A DNA stretch of 64,000 nt from Fibrobacter sp. (lineage in GTDB: Bacteria > Fibrobacterota > Fibrobacteria > Fibrobacterales > Fibrobacteraceae). Below are positions 15,086 through 23,935 of the stretch, in pieces. The stretch is from NCBI GenBank assembly GCA_017526585.1, contig JAFXRC010000044.1:1-64000 (forward strand). The letters are read 5' to 3'. The notes below the pieces were generated by a model, which worked only from the letters and a program-made list of their open reading frames with translations, searched no databases and was not told the DNA's origin. Numbering within the stretch: the first letter of the stretch is position 1; each line of letters opens with the position of its first letter. The translations under genes were made by a program, and so were the position numbers.

Positions 15086-16414
15086 ATGTCTAGGATTTTT
15101 GAGAAGATATACGTGCTGTTCAGGATGAATATCCTGATCTTTGTGCTGTTGGCTGTAACGGTCATCGCTTTGTTCGCGTATCAGAACGGCCTAGATGTCA
15201 TCGAACCCCTTTACCTGTCCGATTACCCCTACTTGATGGCGGAAACGGACTCTGCCGACGGTGGTGCCTCTGCGGTCAAGCTTTCCCGCACAGACTCTTC
15301 CATCATCGTGGACTACGAACTCAAGGAAGGCTACGCTTACCCGTACGTGGGCGTGAAAATTTTCCTTGGCGACGGCAAGACCCGCGGCAAGGACCTCTCC
15401 AAGTTCGACAGCATTTTTGTGTGGGTTAAGCCCCGCGGCGAAGGAACGGTCCGCCTCTACATGCGCGGCTACGACAGCGCCTTCTCTCGCCCCGGCGACG
15501 AAACCTCGCTCAAGTTCAACGAAATTGAATTCTTCCCGCTCGAAGAAACCTATCCGGCAGTCTTTGTCCCACAGGAATTCCGTGTGGCGGGCTGGTGGGT
15601 CGCCCAGAACGAGATTAACGTCCACAAGGCGCGTGTCGACCTTTCGAATGTCCCGCTGATTGAAATCCAGACCGGTACCAACGCTCCGCTTGGTTACGGT
15701 ACGCTCGAAATCAAGGGTCTTTGCTTCAAGGGCAAGAAAATCGAGAAGGAAGAACTGGCGACGGCTCTGGTGGCTCTCTGGTTCATTACCTTCTTTGTGA
15801 TCCTGGTAATCCGCTTCTTTGACTACAGCCGCGAACGCGCTGCCAACAAGAAGAAGCGTGAAGAGCTCGAAAAGAACTTGCGCGCATTGGAAATCGAAAA
15901 GAGCGAATACGAAAAGTCCAGCAAGGAAGACCCGCTGACCGGTTGCTTGAACCGTGCAGGCTTCAGCAGCGTTCTCATGCGCGAACAGGAGAACCTGAGC
16001 AAGAACGACAGTCCGGTCTCGTTCGTTATCTTGGATATTGACCACTTCAAGCAGGTGAACGACACCTACGGCCACATCGTGGGCGACGAGGTGCTGGTGA
16101 ACCTTGCAAAGCTCATCCAGAGCAAGATCCGCAATACCGACGCGCTTGTACGCTGGGGTGGCGAAGAGTTCGTGATTCTCTGCGGCGACACGCCTATCCA
16201 GAATGCGCAGTTCCTTGCCGAAAAGCTCCGCATGGCAATCGAGAGTACGCAGCTTATCAAGCAGCAGCAGATTACCTGTTCCTTCGGTATCGCCGAGATG
16301 ATTGCGGGCGAAGACCCGAAGCGCTTGTTCGAACGCGCCGACAAGGCTCTCTACGCCTCTAAGGAAAACGGCCGCAACCGCGTGACGAGTGCGACCTTCA
16401 GGCATACGCGCTAA
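15086..16414 (+). CDS. Membrane diguanylate cyclase with carbohydrate-binding-like sensor domain
   Basis: The 442-residue protein has a membrane helix at about 13-30, a periplasmic beta-rich domain of about 195 residues and a second helix at about 227-247. A short coiled coil (Lys/Glu-rich, about 250-280) and a GGDEF domain follow. The active site GGEEF is intact, and RNTD five residues upstream is the c-di-GMP inhibitory I-site. The periplasmic domain reads like a CBM11/CIA30-type sandwich (FDSIFVWVKPRGEGTVRLYMRGYD), so it may sense a glycan or envelope ligand. It follows the CE2 esterase after 84 nt. The product would be c-di-GMP, which typically controls adhesion. Confidence 0.85.
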   Translation: MSRIFEKIYVLFRMNILIFVLLAVTVIALFAYQNGLDVIEPLYLSDYPYLMAETDSADGGASAVKLSRTDSSIIVDYELKEGYAYPYVGVKIFLGDGKTRGKDLSKFDSIFVWVKPRGEGTVRLYMRGYDSAFSRPGDETSLKFNEIEFFPLEETYPAVFVPQEFRVAGWWVAQNEINVHKARVDLSNVPLIEIQTGTNAPLGYGTLEIKGLCFKGKKIEKEELATALVALWFITFFVILVIRFFDYSRERAANKKKREELEKNLRALEIEKSEYEKSSKEDPLTGCLNRAGFSSVLMREQENLSKNDSPVSFVILDIDHFKQVNDTYGHIVGDEVLVNLAKLIQSKIRNTDALVRWGGEEFVILCGDTPIQNAQFLAEKLRMAIESTQLIKQQQITCSFGIAEMIAGEDPKRLFERADKALYASKENGRNRVTSATFRHTR

Positions 16415-16445
16415 GTAATCGCGTTATTCCCGGTGATTTAAATGT

Positions 16446-16480
16446 TATGCTCGTCGTCTACCGGCGGGCATCTCTTTTTG
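16446..16480 (+). terminator. Possible terminator of the diguanylate cyclase gene
   Basis: ATGCTCG (16447-16453) can pair with CGGGCAT (16465-16471), with one G-U pair, followed by five T. The rest of the gap to 16596 shows nothing recognisable. Confidence 0.45.
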
Positions 16481-16596
16481 GGAATTATCAAACGGCGATT
16501 TTAAGTTGTTCGAAATAATGTCGCGGTAGAGGCGGATTTCGCTTCTGAATCGTCTTACTTGAAGCTTGCCTAAGCGCAGCCTTGCGGAATAGGCTT

Positions 16597-16920
16597 CTAG
16601 ATGTCCTTTCCGCTGCGGGCAAAGAAGGCGAGCAGTGCGAACGCCCCCGCGATGATTCCGATTAGTACAAGGTCGGTTTGTCCGCGCAGAAACATCTTCA
16701 GCAAGCGCACCATTTGCGACGAAAGGAACGCATATCCTGCGCTGCACAGCACGACAAACAGCGCAAACCTTCCCAGAAACGGGATGCTCCGCGTGATTTT
16801 CTTGAAGTAGTTGTTGATGTAGCTGCCGTAGATGATGAGAATCGTGGCGACAAGGCCCACCGAAATGGAATCCATGTGGAGCCGCAGAAAGTTGGCGAAC
16901 TGGTGAATGTAGGGCTGCAT
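16597..16920 (-). CDS. DUF3392-type small membrane protein
   Basis: The 107-residue protein has three hydrophobic segments (about 20-37, 48-66 and 82-99). Its wording, DSISVGLVATILIIYGSYIN and FALFVVLCSAGYAFLS, matches the DUF3392 family of small inner-membrane proteins known from gammaproteobacteria. Function is unknown. It is flanked by convergent or divergent single genes with no operon partner. No strong Shine-Dalgarno is visible before the ATG. Confidence 0.7.
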   Translation of the reverse strand: MQPYIHQFANFLRLHMDSISVGLVATILIIYGSYINNYFKKITRSIPFLGRFALFVVLCSAGYAFLSSQMVRLLKMFLRGQTDLVLIGIIAGAFALLAFFARSGKDI

Positions 16921-17103
16921 GCTTTAAAGATAAAAAAGAAAAGGGAACGCGAATGCGCCTTTGCTGATGTTACGAGATATCACTTGAATCTTTCATTTTC
17001 TGTAAAACATTCGGGACGGATAGCCTTATGGCGTGGCGGTGTGGGTGAGTGAGTGGCATAGGGAAGGCTTGCGGGGTTCTTGCCTTTTGCTAAATTTGTC
17101 TCC

Positions 17104-18363
17104 ATGAATTATTCTATTCCTCAAGAAGTTTTTGTGAAGGCTGCCGAACAGTACGGCACTCCCCTCTGGATTTATGACCGCGCCACGATTGAAAAGTGCG
17201 TGAAGGATGTCCAGGTATTCGACACCGTTCGCTTTGCCCAGAAGGCATGCCCGAACCTTTCCGTGGTTTCGCTCATCCGCAAGCTCGGCTGCGTCGTCGA
17301 TGCCGTCTCCGCTGGCGAAATCGTGCGTGCTCTCAAGGCCGGATTCAAAGGTGGCCAGCAGAAGGGCAAGGCTCCTGAAATTGTCTACACCGCAGACATC
17401 TTCGACAAGGACGCTTTGGAGCTTGTCAAGGAACACAACATTGCCGTGAACGTGGGTTCGCCGGACATGATCCAGCAGCTTGCTGATTTCGGTGTGAAGT
17501 CCGAACTCACCATCCGCGTGAACCCGGGCTTTGGTCACGGGCATTCCAGCAAGGTGAATACCGGCGGCCCGCTTAGCAAGCACGGCGTGTGGCACGAACA
17601 GATCAAGGACTGCGTCAAGCTCGCGCAGGCAAACGGAATGTGGATTACAGGGCTCCACATGCACATCGGTTCCGGCTCCGACTTCGAACACCTCTCGCAG
17701 GTTTGCGATGCCATGGTCGACGCTAGCCGTCGCCTGGGCTCTCATTTGCGCACCATCAGTGCAGGGGGCGGCCTCCCGATTCCGTATCACGAAGAAGACA
17801 AGGGCAACCGCATCGACATGCAGGCCTACTACGACCTGTGGGACAAGGCCCGCAAGAACATCCAGCAGAGCATCGGCCACGAGGTTCACCTGGAAGTGGA
17901 ACCCGGTCGCTACCTGGTGGCCGAAAGCGGTTACCTGATGGCCGAAATCCGCGCCGTCAAGAAGCAGGGCGACAACTTGTTCTACCTGGTAGACGCTGGC
18001 TTTACCGATCTCGTTCGTCCGAGTTTTTACGGTAGCTATCATGCCATTTCCATCATCGCCCGCGACGGTCGCGAACTCGATGAAACGGTCGACGCCGTTG
18101 TGGCAGGCCCGCTCTGCGAATCCGGTGACGTGTTCACGCAGGAAGAAGGTGGCTTCGTGGTAACGCGCAAGCTCCCGAAGGCAAAGGTCGGCGACTTGCT
18201 GATTCTCCATGACGCAGGTGCTTACGGTGCCGCCATGAGCAGCAACTACAACAGCCGCCGCTACGCCGCCGAAACCATGTACACCAACGGCGAACTGAAG
18301 GTCATCCGCGAACGCCAGACGTTCGAACAATTGCTCCAGAACGACAGGGTTATTGACCTGTAG
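17104..18363 (+). CDS. lysA: Diaminopimelate decarboxylase
   Basis: The 419-residue PLP enzyme makes lysine from meso-diaminopimelate. It is the E. coli-type LysA: FAQKACPNLSVV carries the PLP-binding Lys, followed by HMHIGSGSDF, ISAGGGLPIPY, EPGRYLVAESG, and CESGDVFTQ with DAGAYGAAMSSNYNSR near the C-terminus, which carry substrate and PLP contacts. The start is the ATG at 17104; an upstream TTG at 17080 is unlikely. TTGCGG (17069-17074), a 16-nt spacer and TAAATT (17091-17096) form a promoter that leaves only 7 nt before the ATG, suggesting a leaderless or nearly leaderless message. Confidence 0.96.
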   Translation: MNYSIPQEVFVKAAEQYGTPLWIYDRATIEKCVKDVQVFDTVRFAQKACPNLSVVSLIRKLGCVVDAVSAGEIVRALKAGFKGGQQKGKAPEIVYTADIFDKDALELVKEHNIAVNVGSPDMIQQLADFGVKSELTIRVNPGFGHGHSSKVNTGGPLSKHGVWHEQIKDCVKLAQANGMWITGLHMHIGSGSDFEHLSQVCDAMVDASRRLGSHLRTISAGGGLPIPYHEEDKGNRIDMQAYYDLWDKARKNIQQSIGHEVHLEVEPGRYLVAESGYLMAEIRAVKKQGDNLFYLVDAGFTDLVRPSFYGSYHAISIIARDGRELDETVDAVVAGPLCESGDVFTQEEGGFVVTRKLPKAKVGDLLILHDAGAYGAAMSSNYNSRRYAAETMYTNGELKVIRERQTFEQLLQNDRVIDL

Positions 18364-18394
18364 TTTTGTAAATTTTTGAAAAAAATATTTATAA

Positions 18395-18424
18395 AGAAAA
18401 GTGGAAATTTTCGCTTTTCTTTTA
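18395..18424 (+). terminator. Terminator of lysA
   Basis: AGAAAAGTGGA pairs with TCGCTTTTCT around an AATTT loop and runs into a T-rich tract. Confidence 0.6.
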
Positions 18425-18549
18425 TTTTAGGCTTTTTTGTATCATAAAAAAGTAAATTTTCGTGATGTTGTCGTAAATTAGTTGTTTTTTGGCGATTCTG
18501 TATCTATTATCACACCGTTTTTCGCAGCAAGCGTATATATTCCTAGTAA

Positions 18550-19383
18550 ATGAATTCCGTAATCACATACCAGGACTATCACGCCTTTATGCGCGACTGG
18601 TTCAGCGACAAAAAAACGCACACGGCGATAACGTGGCGCGAGTTCTCGAAACTTGCGGGCTTCCGCTCGCCGGTTTACCTGAAGCTGGTATGTGAGGGAA
18701 AGTCTGGGCTTCGCGGGCCCGGAATATTGCGTGTTGCGCGGGCCATGGGGCTGGAAGGCTTCGAGCTTGCGTATTTCAGGTCGCTCGTGGCGTTCAACCA
18801 GGCAAGGCGCGAAGCCATAAGGCAGAAGCATTTCGAAGAGATGCAGGCACTATCGAAGGCGCACCGCGTCAATGTGCTCGGGCAGAAGTCCATGGGGTAT
18901 TTCGAGTCGTGGCTAAACCCCGTGCTCAGGGAGCTGGTACCCCATATGTCCGGCAAAAAGCCGAAGCAGATAGCGGTACAGTGCATGCCGAAAATCACCG
19001 CGAAGCAGGTGTCTGCGACTATAGAGTACCTGACGGCTATGGGGCTCCTGAAAAAGTCCGGCAAGAATAAGTTTGAACAAACTAACAAAACGATTTCTAC
19101 GGGTAAGATGGATTTTGTGCCCCTCGCGGTACAGCAGATGCACCTGCAGATGGGTGCCTTCGCGCTTGACGCCATCAAGAACGTGCCGCTTTCCGAGCGC
19201 TCCGTTTCGGGCCTTACGCTCGGGCTCACGCAGAAGTCGTTCCAGAAGATAGTGAAGGAACTCGCGGATTTTAGAAGGCGTATTATCGCCATCGCTACCG
19301 AAGACGACGACATGGAACGCGTCTATCGACTGAACTTGCAACTGTTCCCGCTCACGTGGAGCGTGAAGCCGAAGAAGGATTAA
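18550..19383 (+). CDS. TIGR02147 family protein (Fibrobacter-type regulator-like)
   Basis: The 277-residue protein has the N-terminal pattern of the TIGR02147 family (YQDYHAFMRDWFSDKK, WREFSKLAGFRSPVYLKLVCEGK), which looks like a helix-turn-helix domain. A helical middle part and a C-terminal domain (FRRRIIAIATEDDDMERVYRLNLQLFPL) follow. The family is strongly expanded in Fibrobacter and commonly sits upstream of a large lipoprotein gene, as here: the next gene starts 5 nt after this stop. A role in controlling that partner is inferred. No ribosome site is seen, and TATATT (18536-18541) lies 8 nt before the ATG. Confidence 0.85.
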   Translation: MNSVITYQDYHAFMRDWFSDKKTHTAITWREFSKLAGFRSPVYLKLVCEGKSGLRGPGILRVARAMGLEGFELAYFRSLVAFNQARREAIRQKHFEEMQALSKAHRVNVLGQKSMGYFESWLNPVLRELVPHMSGKKPKQIAVQCMPKITAKQVSATIEYLTAMGLLKKSGKNKFEQTNKTISTGKMDFVPLAVQQMHLQMGAFALDAIKNVPLSERSVSGLTLGLTQKSFQKIVKELADFRRRIIAIATEDDDMERVYRLNLQLFPLTWSVKPKKD

Positions 19384-19388
19384 ACTTT

Positions 19389-21131
19389 ATGAAGAAGTTT
19401 TTTGAAATAGCCTGTTACACTGCCCTTGCATTTACCGCGTTCGGATTGGGCGCATGCTCTTCCGACGATAAAGACAAGCATACGGGCGGTGCCACCGAAG
19501 AGACGCAGATTGCCATCGAGGACAAGACCATTGCGGGCGTATCCGAGAAGGGACCTTTCGTGAAGGGTTCTGCGGTAAGGCTCTACGAACTGAACGTGGA
19601 TAACTTGGGGCAGACCGGTCGTGCCTTTACGGGAAAGATTGCGAGCGATCGCGGTGACTTCCGCTTCACGCATCTCAATCTGGAATCGCAGTATGTGTTG
19701 CTGGAGGCTAACGGTTTCTACCGCAACGAGGTGAGCGGCAAGAATTCAGTGGCATCCATCTCGCTCAATGCGCTGGTGGACGTATCCGACAGGGAGACGG
19801 CGAACATCAACCTGCTCACGCACCTTGCCTACGAACGCATGCAGCACCTGGTAGATGACGGTTCCTCCGTGGCCGAGGCGAAAAAACAGGCGGAACAGGA
19901 AATCCTCAAGGCGTTCCAAGTCGCGGATGAATCCATCGAGGGGTTCGAGGGCCTGTCTATATTCGAGTCCGGCAAGGGGAACGCAATCTTGCTCGCCATC
20001 AGCATTCTCATGCAGGGAGACCTTTCCGAGGCGGAATTCTCAGAGAGGCTTGCGGATTTTGCATACGATATCGAGGATGACGGCGTGTGGGACGACAGCG
20101 TGATTGCGACGAAGATTGCAGACTGGGCAAGCGCACGGAGTGAGGGGGATTACTATGCCTCCATTCGCAAGAACATGGAAGACTGGGAACTCTCCGATAC
20201 GATTCCGGAATTCGAGAAGTCGGTTGACAAGTTCTGGTGGGAAAACTACGGACTCGGCGACTGCGACAAGAAGACGGAAGGCGAATTGAGGGATAACAAG
20301 AACAGCCTGAGCGAACTTGCGCGTGTGAAATTCAGGTGCAAGGATGGCCGCTGGCTCAAGAAAATCTATGATGGCTGGAAAGCCTATACGGACTCGGCGG
20401 ACGGAGGTGTCTCCACTATTTCGTATAGGAACGCTGGCGATACCATCAAGGCGACGTTTGATATCGGGAAAAAGATTGGTTTCGACTATGCGGGTTTGGG
20501 CTATTGGCTGAACGAGCGCGGCGAACCGGAGGACTATTCTGAATGCGAAGTCATAAAATACTCCTACAAGGGGAACGGCCACAAGTTTGTCATGGGATCG
20601 CCCTTGGGTGGCGAAGATGGCGACTACTACATGTATATTACGGACAGTGATGAGTGGAAAACTGTCTATATTCCCTGGGATTACTTGCAATACGAATGTT
20701 GGGGCCGTGTTTGCGGCGAAGAAACTATCGAAGGGGTCAACGGGCAGGTGACGAACTTTACCTGGCACTTCGAGCAAACGGGATCGATCGAGATTACGGG
20801 ACTTGACTGTGTAGATAGAAAGGAATTTCTTAAGGTTGAAAAGCTCGAGGAACCCTGTGAACCGGGCAAATTGCAAATAGCTGCCGCCAGCGAGAGGATG
20901 GTTCTTTGCACGGATAAGGTGTGGAAGCCTGCCATGTGTGGTGACGAAGGGATGGAAGGCAAGGTTCTGGAAGATCAGATCTGCCTTGGTTCCAATTGGT
21001 ATGAGAAGGACTGCGACAAGTATCTAGAAAGCGCTGGAAACCTGCCTGAGGGTTATTGCTGCACTGAAGGCGAATGGACCAATGCGACTCTTGCAGAAGA
21101 TGAAAATAGCTATATCTGCCCGGAAAAATAA
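19389..21131 (+). CDS. Large lipoprotein paired with the TIGR02147 protein
   Basis: The 580-residue protein has a lipoprotein signal (lipobox LGAC followed by SSDDKDK). A beta-rich domain (about 45-150) begins GVSEKGPFVKGSAVRLYELN, resembling carboxypeptidase-regulatory or SdrD-B-type modules. Then come a helical middle region (about 150-320), a carbohydrate-binding-like beta region (about 340-490) and a Cys-rich tail. The start is the ATG at 19389, with GAAGGA at a good distance; an upstream in-frame ATG lies inside the previous gene. It is predicted to be surface or periplasm anchored, and its ligand is unknown. Confidence 0.75.
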   Translation: MKKFFEIACYTALAFTAFGLGACSSDDKDKHTGGATEETQIAIEDKTIAGVSEKGPFVKGSAVRLYELNVDNLGQTGRAFTGKIASDRGDFRFTHLNLESQYVLLEANGFYRNEVSGKNSVASISLNALVDVSDRETANINLLTHLAYERMQHLVDDGSSVAEAKKQAEQEILKAFQVADESIEGFEGLSIFESGKGNAILLAISILMQGDLSEAEFSERLADFAYDIEDDGVWDDSVIATKIADWASARSEGDYYASIRKNMEDWELSDTIPEFEKSVDKFWWENYGLGDCDKKTEGELRDNKNSLSELARVKFRCKDGRWLKKIYDGWKAYTDSADGGVSTISYRNAGDTIKATFDIGKKIGFDYAGLGYWLNERGEPEDYSECEVIKYSYKGNGHKFVMGSPLGGEDGDYYMYITDSDEWKTVYIPWDYLQYECWGRVCGEETIEGVNGQVTNFTWHFEQTGSIEITGLDCVDRKEFLKVEKLEEPCEPGKLQIAAASERMVLCTDKVWKPAMCGDEGMEGKVLEDQICLGSNWYEKDCDKYLESAGNLPEGYCCTEGEWTNATLAEDENSYICPEK

Positions 21132-21154
21132 TCAGGTAAAGATTGGGTGTAATC

Positions 21155-21424
21155 ATGTCGAATACTTTTGTAGCACAGTTAGATGGCGCGGATTTCATGT
21201 TTCCTAAGAACGTGAACATGAAAGATGGATTATTCAAGCAATATGAACGGGTCTTTGTAAGAAGCATTATTACGTCATTCGGCCTGGATTTTCTAGTCTC
21301 TGACAGAAACGGAGGAGATGTCGACACGACCGGCAAAAATACGGCAAAGATTGCAGCGTATATCCAAAATCAACTGAAGGAGGACAAGTACGGAGACCAA
21401 TTGACCATGTTCGGGAAGATGTAG
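21155..21424 (+). CDS. Small hypothetical protein
   Basis: The 89-residue protein has no signal peptide or membrane segment and no recognised domain. The wording RSIITSFGLDFLVSDRNGGDVDT is not low complexity and looks like part of a folded domain, so this could be a truncated remnant of a longer protein. The ATG at 21155 is used here; a GTG four codons upstream is possible, and neither has a good ribosome site. It follows the lipoprotein gene by 23 nt. A hairpin without a T-run (21423-21438) overlaps its stop. Confidence 0.5.
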   Translation: MSNTFVAQLDGADFMFPKNVNMKDGLFKQYERVFVRSIITSFGLDFLVSDRNGGDVDTTGKNTAKIAAYIQNQLKEDKYGDQLTMFGKM

Positions 21425-21593
21425 CCCGCTTGCGGGCTGCCGGTAGGGCAATACGCAGATGCCAGAATGTGCAACGCGACGTGACGCGTGGCTAGTATCC
21501 TAGGGCAGGGCCTGTGTATGAAGACCCACCCGCTGTGAATTATTCTATATTTGCCTGTACCAAATGGTTCAACCCTCAAATCAAGGCAACAAA

Positions 21594-22763
21594 ATGTCAG
21601 ATCGTTTTATCGTGACCGGAAACTTCACCGATGACCCGTTCGCCATCGACATGGCCCAGTACATCGGCCTCCGTGAAGACATCTCCGACGTGGTCTCCCT
21701 GAAGACCTTCGCCAACTCCGAATTCTGCCCCCGCTACATGCTGGACGTGGACGACATGGAACATATCGGCCGTCGCCTCGAAGGTAAGATCGTGTTGATT
21801 TGCTCGGTTTCGAACCATGAACGCAGCCGTAACGATTACGCCATGCGCAACTGCATCCTGGCCCGCGCCGCGAAGGACAACGGTGCCGAGCAGGTGGTGC
21901 TTGTTGAACCCGACCTGTTCTACAGCGCTCAGGACAGAGGCCCCCACCGCATCGGCGAACTCGAAAAGGACCGTCCGGATGTCGACCTCAAGAAGTTCGA
22001 CGGCCAGGCCTTCACGAGCCTTCTTTATGCCGAACTTTTGAAGAAGTCCGGTGTCGATGCCGTGGTCACGGTGCACAACCACAGCATCAAGGTGCAGAAC
22101 CTGTTTGCCGAAATCTTCGGCAAGGACAATTTCCATAACCTGATTCCGACGGACGTCTACGCCCACTACATCAAAAACAGCAACTTTGTTCAGACCGGCA
22201 AGGACGGCAACAACCTCGTGATCGTTTCCCCGGACAAGGGCGCACGCCCGTTCATGAACGCCGTTTACGAAGCGCTCGACCTGCCCGAATGCAAGCGTGT
22301 GGTGATGGACAAGGTGCGTACCGGCGAACGCGAAATCAGCATGACCTTCAACCCGGAACTCTCCGACATCAGCATCGAAGAAATTCAGGGCAAGGACGTG
22401 ATCGTGTTCGACGATATGGTCCGTACCGGTACCACGATCGTGCAGTGCTGCGAACACATCAAGAAGGGTAACCCCAACCGCGTGTGCTTCGGCGTGACGC
22501 ACTTCCACACGAGCCCCGAAGCCCGTGAAAAGCTCAATAGCCACGCCATCGACGAAATTCTCACGACGTCCACTCTCCCCGACATCATGAACCGTGACTG
22601 CCAGGGCCGCCTCCGCAAGAAGCTCACCGTGATGAAGCTCGGCAAGTGGATTGCTCGCCACGTGATGCAGATGTACGGCTTGGACGATGGCCGCTTCGAG
22701 AAGGACTTCTACAAGATCGATATGTCCTCCAAGAACCCGCGTTGGCCCCCTCAGTTTTTTTAA
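21594..22763 (+). CDS. prs: Ribose-phosphate pyrophosphokinase (long variant)
   Basis: The 389-residue protein belongs to the PRPP synthetase family: ATP-dependent pyrophosphate transfer to ribose 5-phosphate, giving PRPP for nucleotides, His and Trp. Supporting segments are FANSEFCPRY, DRGPHRIGELE, VSPDKGARPF and the PRPP loop DVIVFDDMVRTGTTI. Compared with the roughly 315-residue classical enzyme it is about 70 residues longer, and the loop differs from the usual DDMIDTAGTI. It therefore belongs to a divergent subfamily, and the exact product deserves a check. The ATG at 21594 is preceded by AAGGCAACAAA. Confidence 0.85.
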   Translation: MSDRFIVTGNFTDDPFAIDMAQYIGLREDISDVVSLKTFANSEFCPRYMLDVDDMEHIGRRLEGKIVLICSVSNHERSRNDYAMRNCILARAAKDNGAEQVVLVEPDLFYSAQDRGPHRIGELEKDRPDVDLKKFDGQAFTSLLYAELLKKSGVDAVVTVHNHSIKVQNLFAEIFGKDNFHNLIPTDVYAHYIKNSNFVQTGKDGNNLVIVSPDKGARPFMNAVYEALDLPECKRVVMDKVRTGEREISMTFNPELSDISIEEIQGKDVIVFDDMVRTGTTIVQCCEHIKKGNPNRVCFGVTHFHTSPEAREKLNSHAIDEILTTSTLPDIMNRDCQGRLRKKLTVMKLGKWIARHVMQMYGLDDGRFEKDFYKIDMSSKNPRWPPQFF

Positions 22764-22788
22764 TGAGGTTTAAACAATAAAAATTGTG

Positions 22789-22827
22789 CAACCCCTCAAA
22801 TGAGCTTCATTTGGGGGGTTGTTTTTT
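22789..22827 (+). terminator. Terminator of prs
   Basis: A long stem, CAACCCC-TCAAATGA (22789-22803) with TCATTTGG-GGGGTTG (22807-22821), is followed by six T. Confidence 0.9.
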
Positions 22828-22892
22828 GTGGGTTTGTTGGCGCCGCGGCATTTTTAATGTATCTTGAAAGAAAACGTTCATAAGGAGTAACA

Positions 22893-23765
22893 ATGATTTC
22901 CAAAAAGATCCTATTCCCGCTGGCTGCTGTTGCAGTAGCCTCCTTCGTTGCTTGTGGCGACGACAGCTCCTCTAGTGCTGCGGCTTCTGGCAATACCGCC
23001 CCAGCAAGTGTTCCGACCTTTATGGACATCGACAACTACGAGTGCTCCGCAACGGTGAACAAATGCGTCAAGGTGTATATCGAAGACAAGAAGGACACCA
23101 TGCAGTGCGATGGCGTGAACCAGTGGAAGTCCATGGTTCTTGGAACTATTACCGATTGTGCGAATTTTACTCCGGCGACGGATAACGCTACTCCAAATCC
23201 GGCTTCGGATTCCGCTGCTGTTGACCCCGAACAGGCCGCTGCGGATTCAGCTATAATGGCATTACAGGCTCAATTCGATTCCGTGTTCCAGCAAGGCTCC
23301 TTCACGGATATCAGTTTTACTGAAAATTGCGTAGAGAATAACTTTACGTTGCAGGAATGGCTTGATGTAATGAAGACTTCTGATAATAGCGTGCCCTCCG
23401 TCATTTACTGTGCGCCGCTGGCAAGTGATCCTGCGCAGATGAGTGATTCTGCAGCTTTGCAGGCTGCACTCGATGCTATGTCAGATTTGTATCCTCCTCC
23501 GGAGGATTCCGTTGCCACTCCGATAGTGGAACCTGCTGAACCGGACGCTGGTGAGAGAATTTCTTGCTATAAGGAGTCAGGCTTCATGTGTGCTGAAGGT
23601 CCCGCTTCTTTAGGTGGATGCGAGGAAGAAGAAGGTGAAGTTGTAGTAGATCAATGCCCTGCCGGTGGCGAACTATGCGATATCGGTGAGAACGAAATTA
23701 TCTTGCACCTTTATGAAGGCTATGGCCTGACCTGTGCAGAGCTGAAGGCCTTTATGAGCATGTAA
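22893..23765 (+). CDS. Cys-rich lipoprotein, paralogue A
   Basis: The 290-residue protein has lipobox FVAC followed by GDDSSSS. A small N-terminal module carries four Cys (YECSATVNKC ... TMQCDG ... ITDCAN). An Ala/Pro/Asp-rich linker, a middle domain of about 100 residues and a Cys-rich C-terminal module (GFMCAEGPASLGGC, QCPAGGELCDIGE) follow. Both end modules recur in the next gene, while the middle domain does not. Function is unknown. AAGGAG lies 6 nt before the ATG, and a terminator follows. Confidence 0.75.
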   Translation: MISKKILFPLAAVAVASFVACGDDSSSSAAASGNTAPASVPTFMDIDNYECSATVNKCVKVYIEDKKDTMQCDGVNQWKSMVLGTITDCANFTPATDNATPNPASDSAAVDPEQAAADSAIMALQAQFDSVFQQGSFTDISFTENCVENNFTLQEWLDVMKTSDNSVPSVIYCAPLASDPAQMSDSAALQAALDAMSDLYPPPEDSVATPIVEPAEPDAGERISCYKESGFMCAEGPASLGGCEEEEGEVVVDQCPAGGELCDIGENEIILHLYEGYGLTCAELKAFMSM

Positions 23766-23802
23766 TTTCTGGTGAGTGAACCTGGCAAAGTTATGTAAAA
23801 AA

Positions 23803-23829
23803 GGCTCCCCGTTGCAGGGGAGTTTTTTT
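23803..23829 (+). terminator. Terminator of lipoprotein A
   Basis: CTCCCC (23805-23810) pairs with GGGGAG (23817-23822), followed by seven T. Confidence 0.85.
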
Positions 23830-23935
23830 GTTGTTGTAATTTACAACAAATGTTCTCTTTTTATTGAAAAAAAGTTGTATTTTGAATTTTTTTAATGTAT
23901 TTTGTGGACACACTTTTTTTGTTAAAGGAGTAACA

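Noticed and set aside
21425..21590. Possible tRNA or small RNA in the gap before prs
   Set aside because: Two short hairpins are present (21423-21438 and near 21475-21490), but there is no cloverleaf, no T-loop consensus and no T-run.
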